Assembly (NCBI GenBank): GCA_027596075.1
Contig: JADGJC010000196.1
Location: forward strand, 1-64,000
Direction: 5' to 3'
DNA length: 64,000 nt
From: Rhizophlyctis rosea
Lineage: Eukaryota > Chytridiomycota > Chytridiomycetes > Rhizophlyctidales > Rhizophlyctidaceae
Part shown: one piece after another, positions 47,862-59,524 of the stretch
How positions within the stretch are numbered: the first letter of the stretch is position 1
Layout of the letters: each line of letters opens with the position of its first letter
The notes under the pieces: generated by a model
The model's input: the letters and a program-made list of their open reading frames with translations, nothing else
The model's database searches: none
Told to the model about the DNA's origin: nothing
Position numbers and translations under genes: made by a program

Positions 47862-49404
47862 ATGACAAGTCGTGCAGTTGATGCCACTCCCATCCCTCGT
47901 CTCACTGGTGGTAAGTTCCTCACTCATACAATTATCCCAGGTCTCATCGTCTAACCAACAGCGAACTCTTCGCAGGTCACTTCGCCTTGTCGATTCCAGA
48001 GCTCTTCCTAAACGTCCTACGGTCATTCTCCAATAAGGAACTGTTCAACATCCGCCTTGTATCTAAGTACTTTCAGAAATATGCCCGAGAAGCGTACAAT
48101 GATCGACGGAAGACCTTTCTTCGGCTGACGATTGTGACCGAGGACCATCTGATCAAGTCCAATAAGTCCCAGACTGCTGCTACCATACAAAGGGCCTTGA
48201 ACTCCCTTCAAGCTACTCCGTTACCAAAGGGTTATGGTTGCACCACAATCCTCTTGCAATGCGTGGACCATCTCTCCACCGACAATCCTCATGGTGTCTT
48301 GCAATTGAGATCCATATCAACATCAGAACAGTCACCAACCTTCCCGTTTGACCGCATCGCTGCCCTACACATAACCCCCATCGCTGCCATCGATTCCGCG
48401 AACCCCCCAGCCCAACCAGAACTCACCCATCCCCTACCAGGAACCCACCCCATCTTCCGCGACACCCGCGACCTTCCCCTCCGCTACGATTACGGAGCAC
48501 TCTACGGATCCGACTTTATCCTTGCCTTTGCAAAACACACTTCGCGTGTGGAACACCTCTTCCTAGCTGATACACTTGTCGGACCTGCCCACCCCCTACC
48601 TCACCGTCGAATGAGCATATACCCCCGCAAGCCCTGGGAAGTGTTTTTGCAGTCCGCACAGGACAATGGGTTGGAATTGTTGGTCCCAGCTTTACAGAAG
48701 AAGCTGCAGAAACCTTGGGTGGAACGGGAGTCTCCGCTTGGCAGTCGGGCACCGGCCATTCGCTGCTGGCTGTGGGTGGGAAAGAATGGAAGGTCACAAT
48801 TGAGGGAGTTGGTGCGTGACATTGTTGGTGGGGCCAAGGAGAAGGTAAGAAAAGAGGAAACCCCTTTTTCTCACCCTGGGGCTCATTTCGTTGAGTCTTC
48901 CCGGTTGAGAAGTTCTGACTTACAATTCCTTCCTTTCTTTCAAAAATTGCCCAGCTTTCAGACCTGCTCAATTCAAAAGTGGAAACCGCCAACAAACAAT
49001 TGCAATCCTACGCCCTGATGAAAATGGACACACTACGCCACCGCCAAGTAATCATAAACCTCCGGAAACGGCTAATGACAGAGCTATTCAACGACATCTC
49101 TGCACGCAACATCCTGCAGTTAGAACAGGTCCCAATGAACCCGGAGGATGACAACCGGGACTTGCTGCAAGTTTTAGACGATTTCCAGAAAACTCAGTTA
49201 CCAAAGTTTGATCAGTCGAGAACGATGGAGCTGTTGTATCGGGTGTTGGGTTCGATGTTCGAGGAGGGGGAGAAGGAAATGTGGTGGTTGGAAGGGAGGG
49301 GCGTTGATAGGGAAAGGGCCTATACGGAAGAGACGGAATTCAGGAGTGAGACTGCTTTGAACGATTCAGACTTCCATATCCCCGACTTTGATGACCCCAT
49401 GTAA
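47862..49404 (+). CDS. F-box-like paralog 3, intact
   Basis: The intact member of the tandem family. Exons 47862-47910, 47976-48844 and 48955-49404 sum to 1,368 nt, or 455 residues. It starts MTSRAVDATPIPRLTGG. The F-box-like motif is HFALSIPELFLNVLRSFSNK, then ELFNIRLVSKYFQKYAREAY. The middle domain has ILLQCVDHLSTDNPHGVLQL, LYGSDFILAFAK, LFLADTLVG and YPRKPWEVFLQSAQD. The C-terminal domain is helical (VETANKQLQSYALMKMDTLR) and ends with the family signature FEEGEKEMWWLEGRGVD. Function beyond a probable SCF-adaptor role is unknown; the C-terminal domain resembles nothing I recognise. Both introns sit at the same places as in the two broken copies, which argues for DNA-level tandem duplication rather than retrocopying. 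Confidence 0.85.
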
Positions 49405-49831
49405 CGCGCAAAATATATCCCGATGTTCTCCCAATCATCTGAAGAAGTTCATAAATCATGCCTACCAGAGGCTCTCCTGTTTCTACCAAATCATTAATAT
49501 ACACAGATATGTACACTAAAACCACAAAAAACACGCCCCAAAATCAATGTCATCGGCCTCCCCCGCCATTTTTATCCCTATCCTTCTTTTCATCCTTGCT
49601 TCTATCTTTATCCTTCCTAGATCCTATTGAGAACCAACTCCACCCTTCCTTCTCCTTCTCCTTCTCCTTTCCGCCCTCCTTCCCACTGCCGCCAACAATC
49701 ACCGGTGTCGGTGGCTCCGCAGACGGTGCCGCCAACGACGGTGTCCCAGACCCAGACCCCCCCTCCCCTCTCTCCATCCCTCCCCCATCTCCACCCTTAT
49801 CCTTCTCCCTCCCACCCGCACTCCAATTTAG
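49405..49831. other. Intergenic region with Lys/Glu/Pro-rich minus-strand frame
   Basis: This lies between the third F-box gene and the USP stop. A minus-strand frame (49777-49550) encodes a Lys/Glu/Asp-rich stretch. It could be a C-terminal extension of the USP if a 30-odd-base intron were spliced, but that intron would be unusually short here and phases do not match cleanly. Treated as 3' flank. Confidence 0.4.
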
Positions 49832-52257
49832 CTACGCACGCAAAAGAGTTACACTCGGCAGTTTAGTAATGTTTTTCTTCGCATTCACCACCGCCGGTAT
49901 CGACAATCCCGTCTGACTGCTCCTCCCCTCCACCGCACCACCCATCGCCGCCCCCGCCAACTTCTCCATAGACACACTGGGACTCGTCGGCGGCTCGCCC
50001 GAGTCTGGCGACACCACCACGTCTGGCTGGTCCTGGCTGGGGATTTGGTAATCGTCGGGTACCATGGACCGTACTAGTTCGGTTGCATCGTACCCATCGG
50101 CCATGTAGAAAAAGATGTAGCCGCATCCTACGTTGGGGGTATCGCCGTAATATCGTTGCAGGTCTGCTTCGTCCAGTGGCTGGATTTTTGTTTACAATCT
50201 TAGCTTTTTGTCAACCACGGCCGACCACCCAAAATCGGTATCCACTCACTCTAACTTCATCGTCATCAAATAAGAACCACTGGTCGTAGCTTTTTACTAC
50301 CGTTACGTAATGCCCGTGATAAGGTCCACTGAAGAAGGGTTGGGACAAATCAATATTCAAATTGCAATCGGAACTCCCTCAACCGGCATCCATAAGTTCA
50401 ACACTTTTCCTTTCAAAACCTACCTCCCAACGTGAACAATGAAAGCAAACAACTTATACAAACGGTCAGAATCCGTAGCGTCATCCGCCTGTTCGTTCCG
50501 TCAGCGCTCAATTCGACATGAACTCAGCACTCTCCGAAATAATCACACGCACCGTGTTGAATAATCGTAGCTCCAACGGAAACAACACCCGATACGAAAG
50601 CTTAATATACCGCCCCAACCTCTCCTGATACTTGAACCGCTTCAAGTGCACGGCCAAAACATTCGGCAACTTCTTCACCTTCATCCTGAATTGAGTCAGC
50701 CCAACGTCTGTTCCACCCGAACTCCCGCCCCTCGCATCCCAAACACCCATCCTCTCCCCCCGCAAATGCGCAACAACAACACCCACCTCTTCTCCGCCTC
50801 CTGCAAACTCGCACAATGATCACAAAAAAACTTGTTTTTCTGGCACAACGTCTCCGAATTCGAAAAATTCCGCAAACAGCTGCTCAGCGACGAGTGTTGC
50901 TCGATATCTACGGAAAGGTCCAGGAATGACTCCACTTTGTTTGTCACCTTATGTCTTGAGTTCATGAGATTGTGGACGCACATTTGGCAAAGCTCAAACA
51001 AGTCCCCCATACCGTTTCGCAAGTCAAGCACTTCGTTTCGTTGGTTAATAGCCCTTCAAATAATGCATGCACCCAACTGGCCGGAGATTCTAGTTTGGGT
51101 GGATCTACGGTTGGTTTGCTTACAAGGTCTGCAGGAAATGAGGTCATGTTTTTCACTTTGTGTGGACATTGCAACGTTTGCCAAAGCAACTAACCTTTTT
51201 TCAGAGAGCTCGCCTCTGGTAAACTCAATATTGGAGGCACGGGTGGTATTGTAAACGGCTTCAGCTTATCCGAAAACTCCTTCTTATGTCGCGCTAATAC
51301 TTCCACGATGGAATTCAGAAGGAAGTTCAGCATTTCGTGCGCATCCTGATGCATTGTGCTTCGAAATGCCTCTGTAGCGGATTGTTTAGACCGGATTCCA
51401 CTGATAAGGTCCACGTGCCTCCATACCGTTATCCTTCTTCAGTTTAGCAATGAACCCTTCAGGTGCTAATGAGCCTGTCTTCTTCCTCTGCGTTGTAATC
51501 TTCGTAAAGAGTTGCTGCAGTGCGGATAACAGTGTTTCTTCTTGATCCGCGATCTCTATCTTGTCTAACACGGATCCTGGTGCACTGTTGCTTCCTGGTG
51601 TCGGACTTCGACCAAGTGACAAGCTCCTGATTGCAGATTGCCGTCTGTTTCTACTATCTGCAATGTACCACATGTCAGAAACTTATGCAAGTCCTACGAG
51701 GGATCGAATGTTCATCTGCCAACAGAAAGCTGACCTGACTCGGAGCTTCGAAAGTAGTTGTTTACAGAGGTGGTGGAGGGAGTGGTTTTGATGGCGGGAC
51801 TGGGTATTGGGATGTTCTCTGCGGCGGCTACTAGTAGAAGCGGCGACGTTGGGTATTGGTATTGTTGAACACATTCTCGAAATGGTCTACAGTAATATAA
51901 TGCTTGCACCACAGAATTGCAATAGCTACCGACAAGATGCAGTGAGTACGGTCCGTGCCCAGAAGACCTTGTTAGCATCGTATGAAGCCCTTACCATGTG
52001 TTTCCAAACTGTTTGATTTGTATAGATAAGTTGATTGAGTGACGAGGATGTTGTAGGACGGAGAGTGTCGTTACTTACGTTTTCTAAACCAAAAAAGCGC
52101 TCGTTCCCTGTATTGGAGAGATCACCTGGTGCAGAACCGAGCTTCCCGCCCGTGTTCGCCTAAGTCGACGTGAAACAAAGCGCGTTGAGTATCCTGCGCT
52201 TTTGCGATCATTGCGCCAGATGCATACCATACTACCAATCCATTTCATAAAGGACAT
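49832..52257 (-). CDS. creB: Ubiquitin carboxyl-terminal hydrolase, USP12/46 (CreB) type
   Basis: A cysteine deubiquitinase; fungal CreB acts in carbon catabolite repression together with a WD40 partner. The start [10 protein letters not shown] at 52257 is followed by [13 protein letters not shown] sequence and the Cys box [16 protein letters not shown], which is assembled across two introns. Next come [20 protein letters not shown], zinc-ribbon cysteines (CLTCETVW and [13 protein letters not shown]), [20 protein letters not shown], the His box [20 protein letters not shown] with DDDEV, and the final [18 protein letters not shown] Ser/Gln-rich insert separates the Cys box and the QDAHE region, longer than in the human enzymes. 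The tail after the catalytic core is disordered and ends LPSVTLLRA. Many short introns; borders approximate. Confidence 0.93.
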
Positions 52258-52946
52258 CTTTGCGCGTTTCCTGACAAGTAGTTTTCACGCAAGAGGTTGT
52301 TTCCGTTCCCCACCCAAGATGACTGCCGCAGGATAGCGTTTAACTGGACATGAGTTGCTGGCGCCTACCGCGCTTCGAAACCTATGCAGTGCAGTCCAGG
52401 GTCTGCCAATTCTGCAAGATGACAATAACGACCTTATGAATTAGAACCCAGGCGAGGTCAACAAAAGAGGTTGGCCCAGGACTGAATATTGACCCCTGCA
52501 TATGATGCTTACGATGGTGTCAATAACGATGGACAGGGTAGTGTGAAAAGGTGATTGTGTCGCATGTACAAATAAAGCGATGAGGTGTGAACAATCGGTA
52601 GACACAGTGAGACCCTCTCCACGAAACTACCAGCGAGTTCAGACTGTTGGGTTGTGCAAGGCCACATGCATGGGGCAACGAGTGATGGTGATGATGATGT
52701 CTGCATGAGCGTGGTTTGGGCAGGTCGTGGTGGCTGATTCATGATGACTCACAGAACACCTCACCCTTTGCACCGCTCGGTGCGCGCTTCGGCACTTTCC
52801 GTGTCATTTCGTCTTTCACCACTTCCATTATTTCTGGTCTTCGTTAAGGAAACCAAACACAGCACCCGTCGATATCGCTTTTTAGTGTCAAAAGGCTCTA
52901 CTGTCAACGTGTTGTTACAAGCTTTGATCGACAACGTGGTGGAAAA
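52258..52946. other. Divergent intergenic region (USP / WBP11)
   Basis: 689 bases between divergent starts. Frames here lack domain content. Probably both promoters and 5' UTRs. Confidence 0.45.
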
Positions 52947-54787
52947 ATGGGCCGCAAGTCGGGAAATACAAAGGGCGGTCGAACAGTCAACCCTGCAGAC
53001 GTAGGTTGTTCGGACACAGAGTTGTTTTTCAATCACAAAGCTCACCTCAAACTTTCCTACTAGGCCCATAGGAAGCTGCAGCGGAAACGAGAATTGAAAA
53101 AGGTCTGCAAAGGACACTACTTCTATCCCTAGAACTCCTGCTTATGTTTCCTTGTTGGGGTCCCTTCAGAACAAAGAAGAGCGCAAGAAAGCACGAGTAG
53201 TAGCGCTGGCGCAAAAGGATGTTGCAAAAGTCTCATCAGAGATTGAGTCCTTGAAGCGGTCCGGTATGCGTACGCGAGCTTTGTCTGCCCCAATGCTTAC
53301 TCATCGATGAGAAGAATCTAACTTTGCCAAGTTCAGAATCCTCAGACCCCATGGCCCGGACAAAGCGACAAGCCGCAGAACAGAAGTTGAAGAAAATTGT
53401 AGAAGCTCGAGAGGTGAGAAACTGCCGTGATATCGGACGACCATCTGCCGGCATATTGCTTCCCTGGACGCTGGGACATCCATCTTGAGCGTGTCATGTG
53501 ACGACTCATTCGGCCCATTTGTGACATTTAGTCCTTGGGTCTTACGCCAATGCCACAAGCGAAGAAAGAAAAGGATAAATCAGTCAAAGTTGAAATGAAG
53601 TGGTATCATCCAACGTTCAATCCTCATGGACCGAAGAAAAAGGATGCAGAGGATGAAGATGAGGAGTCAGAAAGCGAGGAAAGTGATTCCGATTCCGAGG
53701 ATGCAACCAGCCAATCTGGCTCAGATGGTAACGTTCCCGATCTGCCTATGTAAGCGCTGTGGCGTTCACTTATCGCTTCGGTAGATGATGACGAAGGGGA
53801 AGGCAAGCAAGTGGCACCGGATGGGTCTGCTTCAGGGATCTCGTACGACGATTTGTCGTTTATTCCATTACCAGCTGGGAAGTCACCTTTTGACGAGGCT
53901 CAGATTTACGTGACATTGGAACTGCCAGAAACCCGGGATAAAGTCGAGTATGAGCGAAATAATCAACCAGCCCAAGCACCACAGGTGCCTACACCCCAAT
54001 CAGCACCTGCTCCCGGTTCCCAGTCTGCACCGGCACCTATGCAGCGGCCTCCATTCATGCCTAGACCACCAATGCCGCCATATGGATACGGTCCGGGAGG
54101 AGTACCTTATCAACCGGGTCCTCCTCCCATGTATGGACATCCACCCCCAGGTGAGTAACGTGTATGTGGCAGCAATTGACGTTAACCGGCACTGACGATT
54201 TGGTGTCGTCAGGAATGCCCCCGCCACCGATGGGTTATCACCATCCGCCGATGCCCCCCGGACCGATGTACGCGCCCTATCCCGGCAGTCCATACCCACC
54301 ACATCCACAAGCACCAATGGGATACGGACCTCCCGGTCCAGGATATATGCCACCGCCAGGCGTTCCGGTTCCCGGAATGCAACCGCCGTTACCTACACAC
54401 CAAGCGGCGCCTCAACCTCGGCCACAACCCGCTCCTGCTCCTGCTCCCGTCATTTCCGCAGCCCCGGTTGTACGCAATTTGCAGAAAGAGCTGACGACCA
54501 TGCTGCCGCCAAATCTGATGCGGAAAAAAGCTACGGGCGGTGCAGCTCCGCCAAAAGTGGTTCGTCCGAGCACGAGTGGGGCGGGAGGTGGGGTAGGAGG
54601 ACGGCCGCTTGTGAATGCGGCTCCGGATGTAGGAGAAGGTGGGGAAGATGAGGAAGTAGCAGCTTCAGTGCCGGCATTTGGTGTGGGAGGATCCAAGGTT
54701 GCTGGTCCGGCGCCGACGAAAACAAAAGCGAAGAGTGCGAATGATGAGTATGAGGAGTTCATGAACCAGATGAAGGATCTGTTGTAG
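52947..54787 (+). CDS. WBP11: WBP11-like pre-mRNA splicing factor
   Basis: WBP11 (Npw38-binding protein) is a nuclear spliceosome-associated protein that binds WW domains through proline-rich motifs and, in animals, inhibits PP1. The N-terminus is assembled from small exons: MGRKSGNTKGGRTVNPAD, then AHRKLQRKRELKK, then NKEERKKARVVALAQKDVAK. This is the conserved Wbp11 block. Next come a coiled linker, the motif KWYHPTFNPHGPKKK, an acidic run (DEDEESESEESDSDSED) and a long Pro/Gly/Met/Tyr-rich region (PPGMPPPPMGYHHPPMPPGP) with many PPxPP and PGM repeats. The final helix is NDEYEEFMNQMKDLL, also typical of the family. The lysine-rich N-terminus is a likely nuclear signal. About six introns, mostly 60-80 bases. 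Confidence 0.9.
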
Positions 54788-55553
54788 GTCGGAATTTAGT
54801 GTTAATTTGTAGTTTCTAGCAAATCTGTACATAGGCTTCAGTAGGTGGGAGTCGACTAGGCTCATAAATAGCTTGGTCTCGAAGGATACCTTTCTTCATT
54901 GTATTGTAATATATGTTCAAACGAAAAGAAGGCCTGAAGTACAAAAGCATAAGGACCCTGACGCGAAGCCAGCAAGTTGTCATCATGATTCATATCGGGG
55001 ATCGCACGTGTTGAGTGGCTTGGTCATGCATCATCATCGCATCCCTTCGCACCACAACACCCAACAGGGGAAGTGGGAATGCTGCCTGCACTTTCCTTCC
55101 CACACCGTCAACTTCATTGGTCCGGTAGATCAGATTACAGCAGCTCGCAAGGTATGTACCTCAAGAACGGAGGCGGTCGGGTCCGTTTGTAAAAGATTCC
55201 AAAAAGAGTACGATAGCTAAAAAATAACAAAAAAAATACATCCCAATAAAAAGAAAAGAACGAAAAAGAAAAAACACAGAAAAGAATAAGACAAGAAATA
55301 AAACGGATTCTGACCGGCTCATTCCTGTAAGTTTCTTTTCCTGCCTGTACTTAAATTGTTTTTCCCTTTCTTGTTATGTCTCGGCACTACAAGTGAGGGA
55401 TTCTGCGGGCCTTCTTGTGACGCGATGGACGCTGCAAGCTTCTTTTCACACCCTCAGTGTGCGGTCGTCCGTCCACTTGAACCGCCTTGAATTGACCACT
55501 TTTGCAACCCCCCGCTTTCACACACTACGCAGTCCATACACGAACGTCACAAA
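54788..55553. other. Intergenic region upstream of PABPN1
   Basis: 766 bases: WBP11 3' flank, an A-rich tract at 55205-55310, and a sequence with a good donor (ctgtaagt, near 55326-55333) that could begin a 5' UTR intron. No coding region is supported. Confidence 0.45.
55205..55310 (+). repeat. A-rich tract 5' of the poly(A)-binding protein gene
   Basis: About 105 bases composed largely of A, with runs of five to eight A separated by single G, C or T, on the coding strand about 245-350 bases upstream of the PABPN1 start codon. Nothing comparable lies upstream of neighbouring genes. Confidence 0.8.
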
Positions 55554-56537
55554 ATGGCCGATCACGATGAAGCTTACAACCATGAGGAGTACAGAGAAGG
55601 CGCTGGCGGGGAGGAGGTTGACGAGGTATGGACCACCGCTGCTGTTGGTATTTCGTTCGTTTTGTCTAGGGCCGAACTGATGCACGACTCGGTTCAGGAA
55701 TTGGAAGCCATGAAGCAGCGAATGAAGGAAATGGAGGAGGAGGCTGCAAAGCTGAAGGAGATGCAGGCCGAAGTTGAGAGGGAGGCTCCTGCTGGTGGCG
55801 CTGATGGTACGTGGGACTCCACACGTTTCACATACTTTTGTGATCAGAGGGAGCTGACATGATGTTGCAGGGGAAGACAAGGAAGCCGTGGACTTGCGGT
55901 CGATTTACATCGGGAATGTACGTCATCCTCGTCGATAGAGAAGCACAGTTGCTGACGAGCATGCAACTTTCAAAAGGTCGACTACAGCGCCACGCCTGAA
56001 GAGATCCAAGCACACTTCCAGAGCTCTGGCACCATCAACCGAGTGACAATCTTGTGCGACAAATGGACCGGTCACCCCAAGGGGTAAGTATATGGTCAGA
56101 TACAACCTTTGATTGTAGAACACTAGTTCTTAACCCTCTTCGGACCCAATTTCCAGATACGCATACGTTGAGTTTGCCGACCCGGAGCACGTGAAGAACG
56201 CTGTGGCTTTGGACAACAGTCTGTTCAAAGGACGTGCCATCAAGGTGAGAACATGCGATAAATATGATTACTGGTCCATTTGGGGTCGTGATCACTTACA
56301 CCACATTCAGGTGACCGCGAAGCGCACCAACCTGCCGGGAATGGGTGCTCGAGGACGTGGAAGGGGTCGGGGAGGGTACCGTGGTGGTGGCGGCTACCGT
56401 GGTGGCGGTGGCGGGTACAGGGGCCGGTTCCCTTACAGGTATGTGATACATGAATGCGATACGTCATGTCTATCAGAATGGTCATTGATTGACATCTTGT
56501 GATTAGGGCTCGCCGTGGATACTTCGCACCGTACTAA
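55554..56537 (+). CDS. PAB2: Nuclear polyadenylate-binding protein (PABPN1/Pab2)
   Basis: Binds growing poly(A) tails in the nucleus, controls tail length and links to RNA decay. The start [20 protein letters not shown] leads into an acidic segment and then a coiled coil ([20 protein letters not shown]). The single RRM has RNP2 [20 protein letters not shown] and RNP1 [20 protein letters not shown], then [20 protein letters not shown]. The tail is Arg/Gly-rich ([18 protein letters not shown]) and ends RRGYFAPY, the known methylated C-terminus of the family. Five introns of about 55-80 bases interrupt it; exon 1 ends at EEVDE. The alanine stretch of the mammalian protein is absent. Organisation and length (about 185 residues) match fungal Pab2. 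Confidence 0.95.
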
Positions 56538-57029
56538 GTGGTGCGCCTACCATTATTGAGAGGTCCAAGGGCATTTCAGTGAGAGATGTCTCTCTACAAC
56601 ACTCTCTTTCTTCCCGGTTGGAGATAGGATGAGTTGAATCTGTTTGCAAGTATCATTCTCTAGTTCCGGTTACTGCTTCTTTTTTTCCTTCATGTATAAT
56701 CGTTATCAAATTCGAGGGAGATGTGGAATTGATTTTAGTTTTGCATTTTTGCCATCTGTCATGGATTTGTGGAGACGGTATGTGACAGCAATGGCTGTTG
56801 ATTTGGTCTTAACAACAGTGACAGCTCCTCTGGGGGGAATGAACGACGCACCTAGGACCCTCGCGACGCTACTTCGTCCCGCACACAACACTCATAACTT
56901 CAGAAGCACCGTGTAGGTTTGAGTACCTTGACTCATATTCACGCTCCAAACACGTCCGAGTACATTGAAATATGTCACTTAGCCACACATTTAGTACATA
57001 CACTTCTGAGAACCACCTGAACGGGTAAC
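56538..57029. other. Intergenic region downstream of PABPN1
   Basis: 492 bases of 3' flank. No gene is supported. Confidence 0.5.
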
Positions 57030-57602
57030 TCACAGAGCACGGTCCACATACAAACTATCTACCCCACCCACGGCAGTTGAAGGGCGCAAGCGTTTCAGCC
57101 CCTCATAACACATGCTGGCAAAAAGCCAAAAAGCATCACCAGGGAACTGTTGTCTCTTACGGACACATTCGTAAGCCCGTTCGAGGCCGTCTTGGATCTT
57201 GTGGGCGTGGCAGTTGAAGGGGTAGCGTTTCAGCTTTTCCTCCTCCAATGCGTAGCTGGCGAAATGCCGAGCATCACCATACAGCGGCTTTCTCGGAGGG
57301 AGCCACGCACGTGTGGTGTTTGGGGTCTTGTGACGACATGGGTGCATGCCGCGGGGAAGTAAAGCAGTTGAAGAGGGAAGGCATTTCATCCTTCCCTCCT
57401 CCAATGCGTAGCCGGCGAAATGCCAAGCATCACCACATAGCAGCTTTCTCAGAGGGAGCCACGCACGTGTGGTGTTAGTCTTGTAACGACATGCGTGCAT
57501 GCCGGGGAGTCTTGGCAGACATGAGAGGCATGTCTGGCGTAGCGGGAAGAGAGGGAAGAGAGGGAAGGAGAGACTCTGGAGTGAGACATCTCCATAACCC
57601 AC
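57030..57602 (-). CDS. Hypothetical protein with internally duplicated segment (doubtful)
   Basis: A 190-codon minus-strand frame overlaps the local repeat at 57065-57510. The product contains two near copies of GDAxHFAxYALEE followed by PCRHKT- or CRYKT-like residues and TTRAWLPxRK, then ERAYECVRKRQQFPGDAFWL and a third degenerate copy (FASMCYEGLKRLRPSTAV). The frame stays open through all copies, and changes between copies often keep residue type, which mildly supports coding. I recognise no domain, the first 30 residues are simple, and no splice context confirms it. Confidence 0.35.
   Translation of the reverse strand: MGYGDVSLQSLSFPLFPLFPLRQTCLSCLPRLPGMHACRYKTNTTRAWLPLRKLLCGDAWHFAGYALEEGRMKCLPSSTALLPRGMHPCRHKTPNTTRAWLPPRKPLYGDARHFASYALEEEKLKRYPFNCHAHKIQDGLERAYECVRKRQQFPGDAFWLFASMCYEGLKRLRPSTAVGGVDSLYVDRAL
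57065..57510. repeat. Degenerate tandem repeat, about 150-bp unit
   Basis: Two long copies (about 57204-57360 and 57362-57510) share the order cagttgaag ... tcctcctccaatgcgtagc ... ggcgaaatgcc ... agcatcacca ... cagc.gctttctc ... gagggagccacgcacgtg, then acgacatg.gtgcatgccg. A shorter, more diverged copy lies at about 57065-57150 (cggcagttgaag, gcgtttcag, agcatcacca). The copies differ by scattered substitutions, so the duplication is not recent. Confidence 0.8.
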
Positions 57603-59524
57603 CAGGGGTCCAATCGCCTTACGACTGCCACTTGGAGCACCAGCTCATATCTCGAAATACTCTTCATCTGTGGGCCGCAAGAGGAGTCGGTTCAAGTTTC
57701 CTAGCGGAAACCTGTGGGCACGACCCAACCGTCTCCGGTGGAATCTGAAGAGTGAGAAAAGGTTGTGAGGGGGTTTGTCCCTTTTTATGTGGATTTGGCA
57801 TGGGATTGACTTCGCTTTTCGGGGGCTTGTGGGTCATGGGTCAGGGATTTGCACGAAAGATTGACAAGATTGACCCAATCAGGCGGGGACGGACGGACAT
57901 GGATCATTGCGTAAGAGCAGGGCGATGTAAACAAATGCAGATGCGGCGAGCATCCCAGCAGGTTTACCTTTGTTTATGACGCGTTGAAATCAAACTGATA
58001 TCGTTTATAGCATCCCATAATGGATGGTTGATCGATGAAACTCCACGATAGCTTGGGTTTGTCCTCTCAACTGTGACCCGCATGATGGAACAATCAATCA
58101 ACCTGCATTCCACCACTTTGCAACAACGCCACTACTTCCTGTGACGAACAAGCAATGTATAAGGCAAACGTGCGATAGTTGCTACCTCATAATTCCGCAT
58201 CACCATGATTGATGTTTGGCGGATTCGAAGATCCTCGATATGCGGCGGTGCCAGGAAATCGTTCATGGACCGTATGAGGATTATCGACTATCGTTAAGAT
58301 GCGTCGGCAATCGAAGGCTCTGCTGCCTGATTACGATGATGGGTCAACTGCTGCCAGACCACCAAGGGGATTGTAGTCTTCCTTCGCAAGAATGCCGTAT
58401 GATCCACGCTTTTCATCCCACGACTGCAAAGGTCACAACAAAAATTCCATCCAACAAAACGACTCGGTCACCCAGTCCATGGCAAAACCATCTTTCTTGA
58501 CAGGCAAACTTTCAGCTCTCTTAGTGCATCATGATACAAATTAGTGGTAAGAATCAGGCTTCCCTCTGCTATCCACATCTCGACATGCTCAACCTCTCAT
58601 CGATGTTCGAAAATAAAAAGATGGGGGTGTAAAATAGGGGTTTCGTGCGGGCCTTTTGATAGGTTGTGTGTAATGGGATGGTTGCGCTTAGCGGGTGTAC
58701 TTGCCAACTATGGATTGCAAAGTGGATTGTGAGACATAGTTGGGATGTGACTGGAGCAATGTCTGTTCTGCTATCGCAAAAAAGTTCCCTTACCGATGTG
58801 CAAGATGAAGACGGAAGCGATGAAAGTCAAACTGGCGACGAGGACGGTGACGGGATCACTAAAAAATCAAAAAAGTCAAAACCCCGTATTGGTGAATACA
58901 AATACGAACACGCGGATCTCTGGCCCCTCCCTTTTGGCAATCCACAACCACACCGAAGTTCCAAAAAAAGCGAAGTTGCTTACACTTTGATACCCGGTGA
59001 GTCGTCGGTGTACATCCGCATCATTCCTCCGGGGTTTTGTCCCGTTGGCCGGCTTGCGGCGGCGGACTTGGCAGCAGTTTGGCGCTTGCGGAGGCCGGCG
59101 GCCGTCCGGGGGATCTTGGGTGAGGCTTGGGTGTCCGACTATGTTGAATAGATCCTTGAGGTCAGTCTCTCTCGAAACCCAGCAATACAGCAATGAGGTG
59201 CCTTACCATAGTGAGAAGGGAGCGGTGAGACGTAGAATGAGGTTGGGTGAAGGAGATGTGCGAGTGGGGAAATGGAGGAAAAGGGTGGGGTCCTGCTCGC
59301 GTGAGGGGCGACCTTGAACCTGCCGCCCGACTTGCCAGCGCGAGTGGCTGGTGCAGCCACCGGAGGTCATGTGAGTGGCTTCATGTCGCTGTTTCGTTTT
59401 GGTTGGACAAACACCATTCCAAAAATTTCAACCTCCCCGAGCCCCAGCTTTTCCAACTCCATTTCACACCTCCATTCGTCAACACTTTCCCACACACCCA
59501 CCAACCCCCAACAAAAAACCTACC
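57603..59524. other. Gene-poor stretch; possible exon at 58740-59000
   Basis: No gene is firmly supported in these 1.9 kb. One plus-strand frame (58666-59151) has a coding-like acidic and basic run (DEDGSDESQTGDEDGDG, then KKSKKSKPRIGEYKYEHADL), which might be an exon of an unrecognised gene. Its 3' part is Arg/Ala-rich and looks non-coding. The NOP10 promoter should lie near the right end. Confidence 0.35.

Noticed and set aside
49550..49831. Lys/Glu-rich C-terminal extension of the USP gene
   Set aside because: It needs an intron of about 32 bases with mismatched phase; the frame ends cleanly at LPSVTLLRA.
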